Assembly: GCF_022539505.1 (NCBI RefSeq)
Contig: NC_061508.1
Coordinates: 60,645,754-60,709,753, forward strand
Reading direction: 5' to 3'
Source: Lolium rigidum
Lineage: Eukaryota; Streptophyta; Magnoliopsida; Poales; Poaceae
Length of the DNA stretch: 64,000 nucleotides
This document shows, piece after piece, positions 21,531-32,730 of this stretch; the stretch's first letter is position 1; the number at the start of each line of letters is the position of its first letter. Under the pieces are notes generated by a model, which was given only the letters and a program-made list of their open reading frames with translations, had not been told where the DNA came from and did no database searches. A program made the position numbers and the translations under genes.

Positions 21531-21723
21531 TGTGTTGCCTTTCTATGCTTGTTGCATTATGCTTACATGACTTGTTTATTTACAAGATTCCTTTTCATAG
21601 GAAGTGGGTTAGACTTAAAAGTGTTTCTTATTTGCTTTTGATGCTCTCTTTTGCTTCAACTCTTATTTCTTGCGCGAGCATCATTAAAATTACTCGAGCC
21701 CATCTTAATGGCTATAAAGAAAG

Positions 21724-24169
21724 CACTTCTTGGGAGATAACCCATGTTTTTATTTTGCTACTGTTTTGTTGTGTCTTGGAAGTTGTTACTACTGTAGCAA
21801 CCTCTCCTTATCTTTATTTTATTGCATTGTTGTGCCAAGTAAAGTCTTTGATAGTAAGGTTGATACTAGATTTGGATTACTGCGCAGAAACAGATTTCTT
21901 ACTGTCACGAAATTGAGCAGCCCCATCTGTAGGCAACTCAGAAAAATCTGCCAATTTACGTGCGTGATCCTCAGATATGTACGCAACTTTCATTCAATTT
22001 GAGCTTTCTCATCTGAGCAAGTTGAGTGCCCCTGAAAAATTCGTCTTTACAGACTGTTCTGTTTTGATAGATTCTGCCTTTTATTTCGCATTGCCTCTTT
22101 TGCTATGTTGAATGGATTTCTTTGTTCCATTAACTTCCAGTAGCTTTGGGCAATGTCCAGAAGTGTTAAGAATGATTGTGTTACCTCTGAACATGTGAAT
22201 TTTTGATTATGCACTAACTCTCTAATGAGTTTGTTTCGAGTTTGGTGTGGAGGAAGTTTTCAAGGGTCAAGAGAGGTGGATGATATACTATGATCAAGAA
22301 GAGTGAAAAGTCTAAGCTTGGGGATGCCCCCGTGGTTCATCCCTGCATATTTCAAGAAGACTCAAACGTTTAAGCTTGGGGATGCCCAAGGCACCCCTTC
22401 TTCATCAACAACTTATCAGGTCATCTCTAGTGAAACTATATTTTTATTCCATCACATCTTATGTACTTTACTTGGAGCGTCTGTGTGTTTTTATTTTCGT
22501 TTTGTTATTTTCATTCTCTGAATAAATTCATGCTTGTGTGGGAGAGAGACACGCTCCGCTTTTTCATATGAACACTGGTGTTCTTAGTTCTATCTTTAAT
22601 GTTCATGGCGGAGTTTAAAACCGCTTCGTTAATTGCTATTTGGTTGGAAACAGAAAATGCTTCATGTGGTAATTGTTATATGGTCTTGAATAATTTGATA
22701 CTTGACAATTGTTGTGCTCAAATAGATCATGTTTAAGCTCTTGCATCATGTACTTTGCACCTATTAATGAAGAACTACTGTAGAGCTTGTTGAAATTTGG
22801 TTTGCATGATTGGTCTCTCTAAAGTCTAGATATTTTCTCGGTGAAGTGTTTGAACAACAAGGAAGACAGAGTGTAGAGTCTTATAATGCTTGCAATATGT
22901 TCTTATGTAAGTTTTGCTGTACCGGTTCATACTTGTGTTTGCTTCAAACAACCTTGCTAGCCAAAGCCTTGTACTGAGAGGGAATGCTTCTCGTGCATCC
23001 AAAATCTTGAGCCAAACCTATGCCATTTGTGTCCACCATACCTACCTACTATGTGGTATTTTTCTGCCATTCCAAGTAAATACTTCATGTGCTACCTTTA
23101 AATAATTCAAAAGCTATTATCTCTTATTTGTGTCAATGTTTTATAGCTCATGAGGAAGTATGTGGTGTTTATCTGTCAACCTTGTCATTTACTTCTGACA
23201 GACTTTCACCAATGGACTAGTGGCATATCCGCTTATTCAATAATTTTGCAAAAAGAGTTGTCAATGGGGTGCCCAACCCCAATTAATTAACTTGCATTAA
23301 TAATTCTCTTCACATGCTTTGCCCTGATCTATCAGTAAGCAACTTAATTTTGCAAATAGACACTCCTCCATGGTATGTGAATGTTGGAAGGCACCCGAGG
23401 ATTCGGTTAGCCATGGCTTGTGTAAGCAAAAGGTTGGGAGGAGTGTCATCAATAATGAAACTAAAATACATGTGTAAACAAAAGAGAAGAGGGATGATCT
23501 ACCTTGCTGGTAGAGATAACGTCCTTCATGGGAGCCGCTCTTGAAAGTCTGGTTGATAAGGTAGTTAGAGTACCCGCTACTATTCTTTGACAACAACAAA
23601 CACCTCTCAAAACTTTACTTTTATGCTCTCTATATGATTTCAAAACTTGAAAAGCTCTAGCACATGATTTAATCCCTGCTTCCCTCTGCGAAGGGCCTTT
23701 CTTTTACTTTATGTTGAGTCAGTTTACCTACTCCTTTCTATCTTGGAAGCAAACACTTGTGTCAACCGTGCATTGATTCTTACATGTTTACTTATTGCAC
23801 TTGTTATATTGCTTTATGTTGACAACTATCCATGAGATATACATGTTACAAGTTGAAAGCAATTGCTGAAACTTAATCATCCTTTGTGTTGCTTCAATGC
23901 CTTCTACTTTGAATCTATTGCTTTACAAGTTAACTCTTATGCAAGACTTACTGATGCTTGTCTTGAAAGTACTATTCATAAAAAGTCTTTACTATATGAT
24001 TCAGTTGTTTAATCATCATCTTTACCATTGCTTTGAATCACTTCATTCATCTTATATGCTTTACAACAAAGATGATTAAGATTATGTTGGTAGCATGTCA
24101 CTTCAGTAAATTATTCTTGTTATCGTTTACCTACTCGAGGGCGAGTAGGAACTAAGCTTTGAGGATGCT
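21724..24169 (+). other. Non-coding 3' half of element C with polypurine tract
   Basis: It holds no supported gene. It is the counterpart of A 4310-1885 (inverted) and B 9690-12236. It contains internal polypurine-like motifs at 22314-22328 and 22372-22386 and the terminal tract AAGCTTTGAGGATGC (about 24155-24169). Confidence 0.65.
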
Positions 24170-25652
24170 TGATACGTCTCCAACGTATCTATAATTTCTT
24201 ATGTTCCATGCTAGTTTTATGATAATACCTACATGTTTTATTCATACTTTATATCGTTTTGATGCATTTTCTGGAACTAACCTATTAACAAGATGCCGGA
24301 GTGCCGCCTCCGTTTTCCGCTGTTTTTGGTTTCAGTAAATCTTACACAGGAAATATTCTCGGAATTGGACGAAACAAAAGGCCACGTTCCTATTTTTCCA
24401 GGGGCTTCACGGAGTCCGAAGGAGAGATGAAGGAGGGCCACGAGGAGCCCACACCATAGGGGGGCGCGGGCCACCCCCTGGCCGCGCACCTGGTGGGGAG
24501 CCCACCTCGGGACTCCACCGACATCGCCCCTTCGCCTATAAAGTCTCCCAGATGTGAAAACCCTAAAGAGATAAGCCACGGGACGAGAAAAGTTACGCAG
24601 CCGCCGCCATCGCGAAGCTAAGTTTGGGGGACAGAAGTCTCTGTTCCGGCACGCCGCCGGGACAGGGAATTGCCCCCGGAAGGCATCTCCATCGACACCA
24701 TCGCCATCTTCATCGCCATTGCTGTCTCCTATGATGAGGAGGGAGTAGTTCTACCTCGAGGCTAAGGGCTCTACCGGTAGCTATGTGGTTAATCTCTCTC
24801 TCATGTACCTCAATACAATGATCTCATGAGCTGCCTTACATGATTGAGATCCATATGATGAGCTTTGTATCACTATTAATCTATGTGCTACTCTAGTGAT
24901 GTTATTAAAGTAGTCTATTCCTCCTTCATGATGTAAAGGTGACGGTGTGTGCATCATGTAGTACTTGGCGTAGGTTATGATTGTAATCTCTTGTAGATTA
25001 TGGAGTTAACTATTACTATGATAGTATTGATGTGATCTATTCCCCCTTTCATAGCTTAAAGGTGACAGTGTGTATGCTATGTTAGTACTCGGTCTAAATT
25101 GCAACGGTCTATTATGCCCTAGAGGTTATTTAAATATGAACACCAAATGTTGTGGAGCTTGTTAACTCCGGCTTGAGGGAGCTCCTGTAGCCCTACACAA
25201 TGAATGGTGTTTGTTATCAAACAAGAGAGTGTATGTAGCACAAGTGAGGAGAAGTTATTTATTTGTTATGTGATCAATGTTGAGAGTGTCCACTAGTGAA
25301 AGTATGATCCCTAGGCCTTGTTTCCAAATACTGCAAACATCGCTTGTTTACTGTTTTACTGCATATTTACTTCCTGCAATATTACCACCATCTATACCAC
25401 CTGTATTTTACTTCTCTTCGTCGAACTAGTGCACCTATACATCCGACAAGTGTATTAGGTGTGTTGGGGACACAAGAGACTTCTTGTATCTTAATTGGCG
25501 AGGTTGCTTGAGAGGAATATCTTTGACCTCTACCTCCCCGAGTTCGATAAACCTTGGGTGATTCACTTAAGGGAAACTTGCTGCTGTTCTACAAACCTCT
25601 GCTCTTGGAGGCCCAACACTGTCTACAGGAATAGAAGCGTGCGTAGACATCA
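24170..25652 (+). repeat. 3' LTR of element C
   Basis: It starts TGATACGTCTCCAACG and ends GCGTAGACATCA before the TSD AGGTG. It is close to the 5' LTR. Several small differences are of the CAG/CGAG kind (TTGCAGGGTTGC at about 20690 against TTGGCGAGGTTGC at about 25496). Confidence 0.92.
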
Positions 25653-26128
25653 AGGTGTTGACAGTAGACATCAAGGTGTTGACAGTAGACACCGACCGGT
25701 GTATCGCCTTGCACCGTGTTCCGAAGCTCGGTGTGGAGATTGTTGGCGCGAGCGTCGACGTTGTCCTGGAAGAGCTGACGAAGGGCTGTTCAGAGATCGG
25801 CGGCGGAGGCACCATCACGGTGCACGAGATTGAAGATTTCCGTGGAGACTCGCATGTAAATCCATTGGACAACGGCGAGATCATCCTTGACCCACTGTGG
25901 ATCATGGGGTTGAGGGCGAGCGTCGGCAGCAACGTGAGAGCGGAGATTGCATCGCCCGAGGTGGACGTCGAAGAGGTGACGCCAATGGTAGTAGTTGTGA
26001 GCAGCGAGGTCTAGAGTTATGGGGATATAGGGGCTAATATCGGCGATAGTGTCGGTAAAGGAGATCACGGTGGTGGTGGTAGGAGGGGGTTTGGCAGAGG
26101 TGGATGGTTTTGCGGCGGCGGCGGCCAT
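25653..26128 (-). pseudogene. Ty1/copia Gag N-terminal part
   Basis: From an ATG at 26128 (MAAAAAKPSTSAKPPPTTTT) the frame gives ITLDLAAHNYYHWRHLFDVH and DLAVVQWIYMRVSTEIFNLV, the UBN2-type gag domain of plant copia elements, which packages element RNA. A 21-bp unit is tandemly duplicated near 25653-25690 (two copies of GACATCAAGGTGTTGACAGT), adding an in-frame repeat just at the C insertion site. Frameshifts exist after about 25790. The gag continues left of element C at 19355. Confidence 0.8.
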
Positions 26129-26203
26129 GGCGTCGCGCCACTCGAAGAAGCCCGAGGGGGCGGCGGCGGCGGGGTAGGGGGCGTGGGAGCCATGCCCTAG
26201 AAT

Positions 26204-26222
26204 CGGAACTAATTTGATACCA
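26204..26222 (-). promoter_or_regulatory. Primer-binding site of the copia element
   Basis: On the minus strand TGGTATCAAATTAG lies directly after the LTR end TTCTACA. It matches the initiator-tRNA-Met type site TGGTATCAGAGC at its first eight bases. Confidence 0.75.
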
Positions 26223-26360
26223 TGTAGAATTGTATAGGATTGATAATTGATGATAGATTGTGCCGGTTACAAGAGGATTATATAGGAACCTAGGCACCGA
26301 CCTAGTCCTATTACAAATCGACTAGGACTCTTAAACCTAATACAACTTATATTCTAACAA
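26223..26360 (-). repeat. Short 5' LTR of the copia element
   Basis: This LTR is 138 bp, reading on the minus strand from TGTTAGAATATAAG to CAATTCTACA, with a TATATAA box. Its length is close to the 3' LTR of the second copia remnant (57156-57294), which also ends ATTCTACA. Confidence 0.75.
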
Positions 26361-26911
26361 TTTGTAAGCCCAACACTTCGTATGAATGCTACTCCTAGAC
26401 TCTTCAAGTCCTTCCCGCGTTTAAAAACAATAATACGGGGAGCACTCTAGTAGAGTGCTAGGTGGATCCCAATTGGACCAGATCAAGCTGAGTAATAACG
26501 AATTGGGTCAACGGGATGAACAAATTCTGACATCAAATGAAAAAAAACAAGGAGAGAAACTGCGAGGTGACTAGTCCAAAACATAAAATTAGCTTACAAA
26601 ACCTGGATTAAATAATGTAGTCCACATAAAAACATTTTTAATGAAATAATTTGTCAAAAACAAAGTAGGAGATTCTCCATAACTTGATTTACACTAGATA
26701 TTTCCGCTCCATATTTTTTACATACCAGGTTAGCTTGCATAATTCCATGCATTTCACATTCCTGCTCATACAGTTACTCATGTTCTCCCTCACACCTATA
26801 ATTTGTGTTGCGGATTTGGATATATCTAAACACATTTTATATATAAATGCATCCGAATCTACAACAAGAACTATGAAATGGAGGGACTACTTGCCAATGC
26901 AGCGTATGTAA
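26361..26911. other. Gene-free DNA, start of segmental duplication copy 1
   Basis: No gene is seen. Two stretches (about 26460-26570 and 26655-26750) are recognisable again at about 37070-37160 and 37770-37870, marking the left part of a larger duplication. Confidence 0.55.
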
Positions 26912-27127
26912 GAGCATGTACAACGCTAGCCTCCTTCCCGGGCGCTTCAGCTGTCGGTTACAGCATGTATGTAAGCGCCGGCCGCTTGGTGGCCGAATTT
27001 TGTATGGACTTTCCTAGCGCTAGCCGCTTAGTTACGCGTCGATGCTAGATAAACGGCCAGGAATGGGGCAAAACGGCCAGGAAATAATCCCTGGGGTCTC
27101 TGCCTAAGCACCCAGTTGTACATGCCC
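26912..27127. mobile_element. Tourist-like MITE
   Basis: Terminal inverted repeats GAGCATGTACAAC and GTTGTACATGCCC match at 12 of 13 bases. The 3-bp TSD TAA lies at 26909-26911 and 27128-27130, as expected for PIF/Harbinger-mobilised MITEs. Confidence 0.8.
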
Positions 27128-27187
27128 TAACCTTCACTCCTCGGGAACTTCAAATCTTGTAGTCATGGCAGTTGTGTATTGCTATTA

Positions 27188-27450
27188 CTCCCTTTGTTCA
27201 CAATTAGTTCACGTTTTGGATTTACTTAAAATCAAACTTTTGTAAAAGTTTGACTAAATATTTAGGGAAAAATATTAACATCCACAATGTTAACGTTGTC
27301 GTATTTGAATCAGCATAAGCTATATTTCCTACTATATATGTGCATTTGATATTATAATTGTTGTTATTTTTCACTACACTTTTAGTCAAACTTGATAGTG
27401 ATTGGCTTTAAGAGAAGCTAGAACGCAAAGTGAATAAAAAACAGAGGGAG
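27188..27450. mobile_element. Stowaway-like MITE
   Basis: It is 263 bp, begins CTCCCTTTGTTCACAATTAG and ends with its near inverse (...TGAATAAAAAACAGAGGGAG), with TA at both edges (27186-27187, 27451-27452). This is the typical grass Mariner-type MITE structure. Confidence 0.85.
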
Positions 27451-27452
27451 TA

Positions 27453-27949
27453 CTACATACAGTGTGACATGCATTCCTTGTTACTTACTCCTTTTAATTT
27501 GTATTCAAATTATTTGATGGAGAGGAATCCTTGAATCGAGGCATTGGGATCTTCTTGCCTGCTTGCACTAGGAATTACCGCCGTGGATTGCACGCATGCG
27601 TTTAGAATATGGGCAAAGTTTCCCTGTTTCCCTCCCGATTGAGGCCTGTCACGATCTGGATTCAAATTAATGCCCCCCGCTAGCACAAGCTGTTCTTAAT
27701 CACCATTCAAACCGTGGCTGCTGAAGTTTAGTGGTTGTTTGAGACGCCATGGCTTAGCGAGCTTGCCACTAAATATTGTCACGCCTTTGGACGACACAGT
27801 ACGGAGAAGATACCTCTTTTATTTTTTGAGATAGAGAAGATATCTCGGAATGAAAGACTTTACACGAGGATTACATTTTCCGAGAACACGAGGATTACAT
27901 TCAGGTACATTTTTTTTACAACCCGTAATCAGAAGATCAGAACTAATCG
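27453..27949. other. Gene-free DNA
   Basis: No gene is supported. The stretch from about 27700 corresponds to about 38935-39000 and 39951-40140 in the second duplication copy, which is split there by a retroposon. Confidence 0.5.
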
Positions 27950-28360
27950 ATCATTCTCGTGGGCCTTGATGCTATTTGGGCCCACGATAGCCTAGCCCAG
28001 CCCAGCGTGGCTGTTCCGAGGCCGGCCCCTTCCGCTCACTCTTGGTCTGCTGGCTCTCGTCTCCCTCCCTCGCAGCCAAGAACAGCTTGCAGAATCCAGA
28101 ATCAAGATCGATCTGACCGAGGCCGCCACGGCGGGCGCGTCCCTGAGAAAACTTTTGCCACCTCGCCATACTCTCCTCCTCGCCGGCATTTCCCCCTTGC
28201 TTCCTTCGGCGTCGCCGTCCGGTGCACCGGCCACGATGCAACCGGCGCTGCTCCGTCGGCGGTTGCGCATGGATGCACGTCGCCGTACTCCGCCCCACGC
28301 CTGCGAAGCGAAGCGCGCGGAACCGAAGGATAGAAGCGGGAGAGGCGGCGGACGCTTGAG
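27950..28360 (+). other. Possible first exon (promoter plus 5' exon), copy 1
   Basis: A GC-rich block begins with promoter-like GGGCCCA and AGCCCAGCCCAGC motifs (about 27975-28005) and ends at a strong splice donor, CTTGAG/GTGAGTTGG (GT at 28361). An ATG at 28236 (CCACGATGC) opens about 41 Arg-rich codons up to the donor. The same block with the same donor recurs at about 40135-40542. The exon length from ATG to donor differs between copies by a non-multiple of three (125 against 126 bases) and the peptide is not recognised, so coding is doubtful. It could equally be a 5' untranslated exon or a promoter-bearing repeat. Confidence 0.35.
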
Positions 28361-28398
28361 GTGAGTTGGACTGAACCTGGGGTGGGGTGAACTGAATA

Positions 28399-28441
28399 GT
28401 CCCACATCGCTAGTTGGCTGCGATTCGCACCGATATATAAA
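28399..28441 (+). promoter_or_regulatory. Plant snRNA-type USE and TATA box at Pol III spacing, copy 1
   Basis: GTCCCACATCG (28399-28409) is an exact match to the plant upstream sequence element RTCCCACATCG. TATATAAA lies at 28434-28441. The 24-bp gap between them is the Pol III (U6/U3-type) spacing; Pol II snRNA genes have about ten bases more. The arrangement recurs unchanged at 40576-40618. Transcription would start near 28463. Confidence 0.55.
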
Positions 28442-28462
28442 CGTCCTTCTCAGCGAGGGTAT

Positions 28463-28765
28463 CACCAAGTAGAATAGGGATAGAGTAGTGTAGGTGTGTA
28501 TAGGGTTAGGGTTAGGGCGCGTGTAGAGGGGGGGAGCTATGCACCGGGGGCGCAGGGGTAGGGGGGAGGGTATGCCCGGCGGGACGGCCGGGGCGGGGTA
28601 GGGGGAGGAGGCTATGCGAGCCTCGACACAGGGGGGCGGCTACAGGGGGGAGCTATGCCTCTCAGAACTATGGTCCTATAGGGGGGTTTGGGGGGTTCAA
28701 ATCGTTTACTTACTTCTCCTCTATGGTCCTATAATTCTTCTACTTGTAATGAAATCCTTTTTTTT
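28463..28765 (+). ncRNA. Candidate Pol III transcript of unknown identity, copy 1
   Basis: Downstream of the USE/TATA pair lies an unusual G-rich tract: AGGGTTAGGGTTAGGGCG, several GGGGGGAGCTATGC units, a tRNA B-box-like GGTTCAAATC (28694-28703), and an eight-T run at 28758-28765 that could terminate Pol III. Two more copies exist (from about 29323 and 40611). It matches no U6, U3, 7SL, MRP or 5S sequence I know. Existence of a transcript is inference. Confidence 0.25.
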
Positions 28766-29289
28766 CATTCCGAGAAATTACTTTTCCCACTGACAATGCT
28801 TTTGCGTGTTCAACAATGACAATGCTTCGTGGTCAATGTTCTTGTGTTTGGAGCATGTGGGAAGAAAACTACAGAAGGGTAAAAGGATAAGTAGATGGGA
28901 CATCTACTAGCTCAGGTATCATCATGACTATGTTATTTGACCAGATTATTTCATATTCTCTTGATGTTATATGGCTTCAACAGTAGTAAGATTTTGTAAA
29001 AATGTGAGCAGCAAATACTCTTCTAGAACTTGGTTTTGCATTTTAGTAGACGGTCCTAATGAAATTAGTGCTAGAAGAAAATTCATTGACAAGAAAGAAC
29101 ACTAGAGCAGCAAGAAAATGTGAGAAAGGTTCCGGTGAGCACTGCAAGTTCTCATCACCCAGTTTGTTTTGAGACCAGCGGTGCCATGCCGGTTCTGTGT
29201 TGATGTTCATATTATATATGCTGGTTTTGCGCCATTTCTGACTTTTGGTTTTTTACCATTTCATCACTGCCCCAGAAAGTGCGGGGGTG

Positions 29290-29740
29290 TAGCCAGCTTA
29301 ATTCATTTGTGATTCGCACCGATATATAAACGTCCTTCTCGGCGAGGGTATCAGTCCAAGTAGAATAGGGATAGAGTAGAATAGGTGTGTATAGGGTTAG
29401 GGTTAGGGCGCGGGTAGAGGGGGGGAGCTATGCACCGGGGGCGCGGGAATAGGGGGGAGCTATGCCCCAGGCGACGGTGGGGGCAGGGGTAGGGGGGAGG
29501 GTATGCCCGGCGGGACGGCTGGGGGCGCGGGGTAGGTAGGGGGAGGGAGGCCTATGCGAGCCTCGACACAGGGGGGGCGGCTAAGGGGGGAGCTATGCCT
29601 CTCAGAACTATGGTCCTAAAGGGGGGTTTGGGGGGTTCAAATTCACCCCCTACCTCTCAGAGCTATGCCTCCTTTCCTTCCAGTATCTAAAATATAAAAT
29701 ATAAATCCCCCCCTATGAAATCCCCCTTTTTTTTTTCTTC
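29290..29740 (+). repeat. Second copy of the TATA/G-rich tract lacking the USE
   Basis: TATATAAA at 29323-29330 is followed by the same G-rich tract with a perfect four-run motif AGGGTTAGGGTTAGGGCGCGGG (about 29393-29414) and a long T-run near 29727-29736. The bases where the USE should be (29288-29298) do not match, so this copy is probably not transcribed from that promoter. Confidence 0.55.
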
Positions 29741-30493
29741 CGACAGGCATGGAAAATTACTTCACCCGTACTGTTTTAATCGACATATGTAATGGGCGGC
29801 GTCGATTAAATATGAACCGAGGTAGTAGAATGAACTTTTGCAAATATAACTTTCTAGAATAAACTTCATGGCTATGTTAATTGACCAGATTATTTTATAT
29901 TCTTTTGTGTTATATGTCTTCAACAGTAGGAAAAATACGGCCAGGAATCAAAATAGTCATTCTACTACTTGGTTTTGCATTTTAGTAGACGGTCTTGATG
30001 AAAGATAATCCATAGAAAAAGGAAGAAAAGGTGTCAACGGTTCTTGTGAGCACTACAAGTTCTCAGGAGTCAGTTTGTTCTGGGACCAGGAGTGCCATGT
30101 CGGTTTTGTGTTGATGTTTGTACTATGCCGGTTTTGCATGTTCGTGAGCACTACAAAGTACACAAGCATGAAATACTTCTAGTATACCGGAAAAGGAACA
30201 CTTACAATTAAAATAATTCGGTTCTTCTCATACGAAATCCATCGTTTTTTTCTCATATTTGGTTAGAGCAAGAGATACAGCGATGATTACCTGTTCTTGT
30301 GTTGGGTTTGTTGGAGTATGTGAGAAGATAACTAAGAAAAGATAAAAAAAGATATTATCTTGTTTCTTCTAGCTGATGTAGACCTATTTTTAAATTCTAG
30401 CTGATGCAGACCTTGTTTCTAACAAGAAACTTCATGGCTATGTGCCTTATTCCTTAATGTCATATGGCTTCAACGTTAGTAGGTACAGTAGTA

Positions 30494-30617
30494 CTCCCTT
30501 CGTTCCACGAAATATGTTGAAGATTTGTGTAAATTCGGATGCATCTAGACACTAAAAAGTACCTATATACATCTAAATTTTGACAAATCTCAGATATGTT
30601 CCATGGGATGGAGGGAG
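30494..30617. mobile_element. Stowaway-like MITE
   Basis: It is 124 bp, begins CTCCCTTCGTTCCACGAAAT and ends CCATGGGATGGAGGGAG (inverse), flanked by TA at 30492-30493 and 30618-30619. Confidence 0.88.
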
Positions 30618-31136
30618 TAAAATATATGTGCAGGAACCTGAACCTTCACATTATTAGCACATGTTTTGTTCATCGCTGAAGATCTCGCATGTGACCTATA
30701 ACCCTGATGCGTTGGTGGTTTGGGTATTCCACGTTAATTTGTGTAATGTTTCCAGATGTGAGATTTACTGATATTTATTAACACAAATGTTAAACTATGA
30801 ACTCCATGAAAATGATTATTCTCTGATGGAATAAATGACAGAAATTTGTAAGGTTTCTTAATATTGGTGAGATTCCTTTCTTCTTGGTAGAAGTAGGAGC
30901 TCATCAATGGTTATGCTGCATTAGTTGGTGACTTGGTGTTGACATTGAAACTTCATAGTCCTCTAGAATAATTTTAGACATTAGAGCAACCATAGCAATG
31001 CCGTAAATTTGGGTAGTTACAACTTATTTACAGCCTACTCTAAATTTTGTTACACAGTTTTACAGGCCTTGCACTTCTGCAGAGCGTGTGCAAAGTCAGA
31101 CGCTCCACAATCGGGTCTCTATTTTTTCTGCATTTC

Positions 31137-31491
31137 TTATTTCGCTGAACGCCTTATGGGTGCTGGGGTCGGTAAGGATGGACGGCTCAAGAGGTGTGTT
31201 CGGCGGTGACAGACGGTGGCGTCACACCGCTCAAGACGGAGGTGATCGCTTCCACTCGGGGTAGCAGTGGGCAGAGAAGCGACAGATTTGCCAGACGTAG
31301 TTCGCCTGACCGTTTGGGCCCTTCCCATCGTCTTCTGCACTAAAGCCGACATGAAGGCTGTGGCTGTGGTGGACCGGCGTCGTGATGGAAGTAGCCGCCA
31401 GGGGTACCTTCCAGTGTAGAGAATGGGACCCTATGACCTCTAGGCCATTGTAGAAGCATAGTTTGCTCCACCAAACCTTGTTAACAAACAA
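31137..31491 (-). pseudogene. Unrecognised coding-like fragment
   Basis: On the minus strand two overlapping frames give KVWWSKLCFYNGLEVIGSHS and HSLHVGFSAEDDGKGPNGQA, with GC content and codon use unlike the A/T-rich surroundings. I do not recognise a domain. It lies inside a roughly 2-kb insertion (about 30310-32355) absent from the second copy of the segmental duplication. It might be a gene fragment carried by a transposon or the first ORF of the nearby Harbinger-type element. Function is unknown. Confidence 0.3.
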
Positions 31492-31946
31492 TTTGATGCC
31501 AAATTATGCTTGCCGGATAATGAAATGTGCATTACCTGCATAAAACTACAGATGCGAGGTACAAAATTATCAACCTATGCATATTACTGCAGTGCTAAAT
31601 GCTCCCTATTTTCTTTGATCTGACATAAGAATATCTACTTGTCCAGTGTGGCTCATATCGTATCTTACATGAAGAGTCCTGGGATGCCCATGCCCCTAAA
31701 CATGCTATGACAGAAGAATACTAGTTTCGTTAGGCAAGAAAGGTCAAGAACAACACAAGCGCTATAAACTGGACTCTTAATTAGCTACTAACATTTAGGT
31801 TACTATGAAAATAATTTGGTACTTATTTTTCTTCAGTTAAGATAACATGATGTTTCACCTACCTACTGTCATATTCATTGTGTGCTCACCTACTCCTATT
31901 TCAAAGGCAAGTGGATGAAATATATTTATGCACATTTCTTCTCACC

Positions 31947-31972
31947 TATATATATATATATATATATATATA
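31947..31972. repeat. (TA)13 microsatellite
   Basis: Thirteen uninterrupted TA units within A/T-rich DNA; likely polymorphic. Confidence 0.95.
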
Positions 31973-32354
31973 ACCACGGTGACATCTCCTGGCTGGAAAG
32001 GGTAAAGATGAGAGCACAATGCAAGCTTCACATCTAGTTTGAAAGTTATAGCCTAGCAAGAATTTCCTATATTGCACGGAAAGAGAAACGTAAAAATTGT
32101 ACAAATGTTGGGAATGAGTGGAACTAGAAACAGTCTCTTTGGGTGTGTTTGAAATCCGTGGCAGGTTTGCAGCTCACTCTTCATACAATTAATTTGTTCA
32201 TATGGAATCGGATCTCGCAGGCAATGGTTTACTTACAGTGCTATGTGTTGAACAAGTTAATTTGTACAGATGATTTTAGATGTCGGAGGCAATGGTTTGT
32301 GCTTATAATGCTATGCGTTAAACATATACTTCTGAGACAATAAGCATATAATAG

Positions 32355-32730
32355 GACTAGAAATTAAAACCAGTCATTACCTTCGCTCGGTAATATGCTT
32401 ATTTATTTGAAATTTGTGCCTCAAGTGCTTGCAATTTTTTTCATGTATGAATCTGTATGAACCGAATCTCTATTTCTATTGTGTAGGCACAAATTTTGGG
32501 CGTTGGACATTGATTCCCTTGAGCATTCATACCCTGCTATGACAATATATATATCACAGTAGACAAAAAGAGATTTGCTGATATTACTGAATGTCTTCTA
32601 CATGTTTTATTCTAGAATGTAGATTGTGGTTTTGAAGTGCATCCATCTCAAAAGCTAAGATACACACAACGGTTCTTAGGTGCAGGAAAGCATTATTGAA
32701 TTAAGACACTGGTATAGGAATACTAGTAGA
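32355..32730. repeat. Right end of segmental duplication copy 1
   Basis: It is almost identical to 42283-42620, including CCTTCGCTCGGTAATATGCT and GAGCATTCATACCCTGCTAT. No gene is seen. It is probably intron-like or intergenic DNA. Confidence 0.75.

Larger units (their letters stand above)
19356..25652 (+). mobile_element. Element C: non-autonomous LTR retrotransposon
   Basis: Element C is 6297 bp, with LTRs at 19356-20841 and 24170-25652 and TSD AGGTG at 19351-19355 and 25653-25657. The 5' LTR starts TGGTACG (A to G) where the 3' LTR has TGATACG; both end GTAGACATCA. The primer site is decayed (TCTGGCGGCGTGTGAG near 20850). One orphan ORF is followed by a long non-coding 3' half; no pol is present. 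It is inserted in the copia gag, as shown by the reading frame on both sides. Confidence 0.94.

Noticed and set aside
27972..28468. Minus-strand frame of 158 codons over the possible exon
   Set aside because: The splice donor and promoter-like motifs are on the plus strand, and long open frames on both strands are expected in such GC-rich DNA.
28490..28520. Telomere-like AGGGTTAGGGTTAGGG near a Pol III-type promoter, suggesting telomerase RNA
   Set aside because: A telomerase RNA template must be the C-rich strand (CCCTAAA-type) in the transcript. Here the sense strand is G-rich and TTAGGG rather than plant TTTAGGG, so it is neither a template nor plant telomere DNA.
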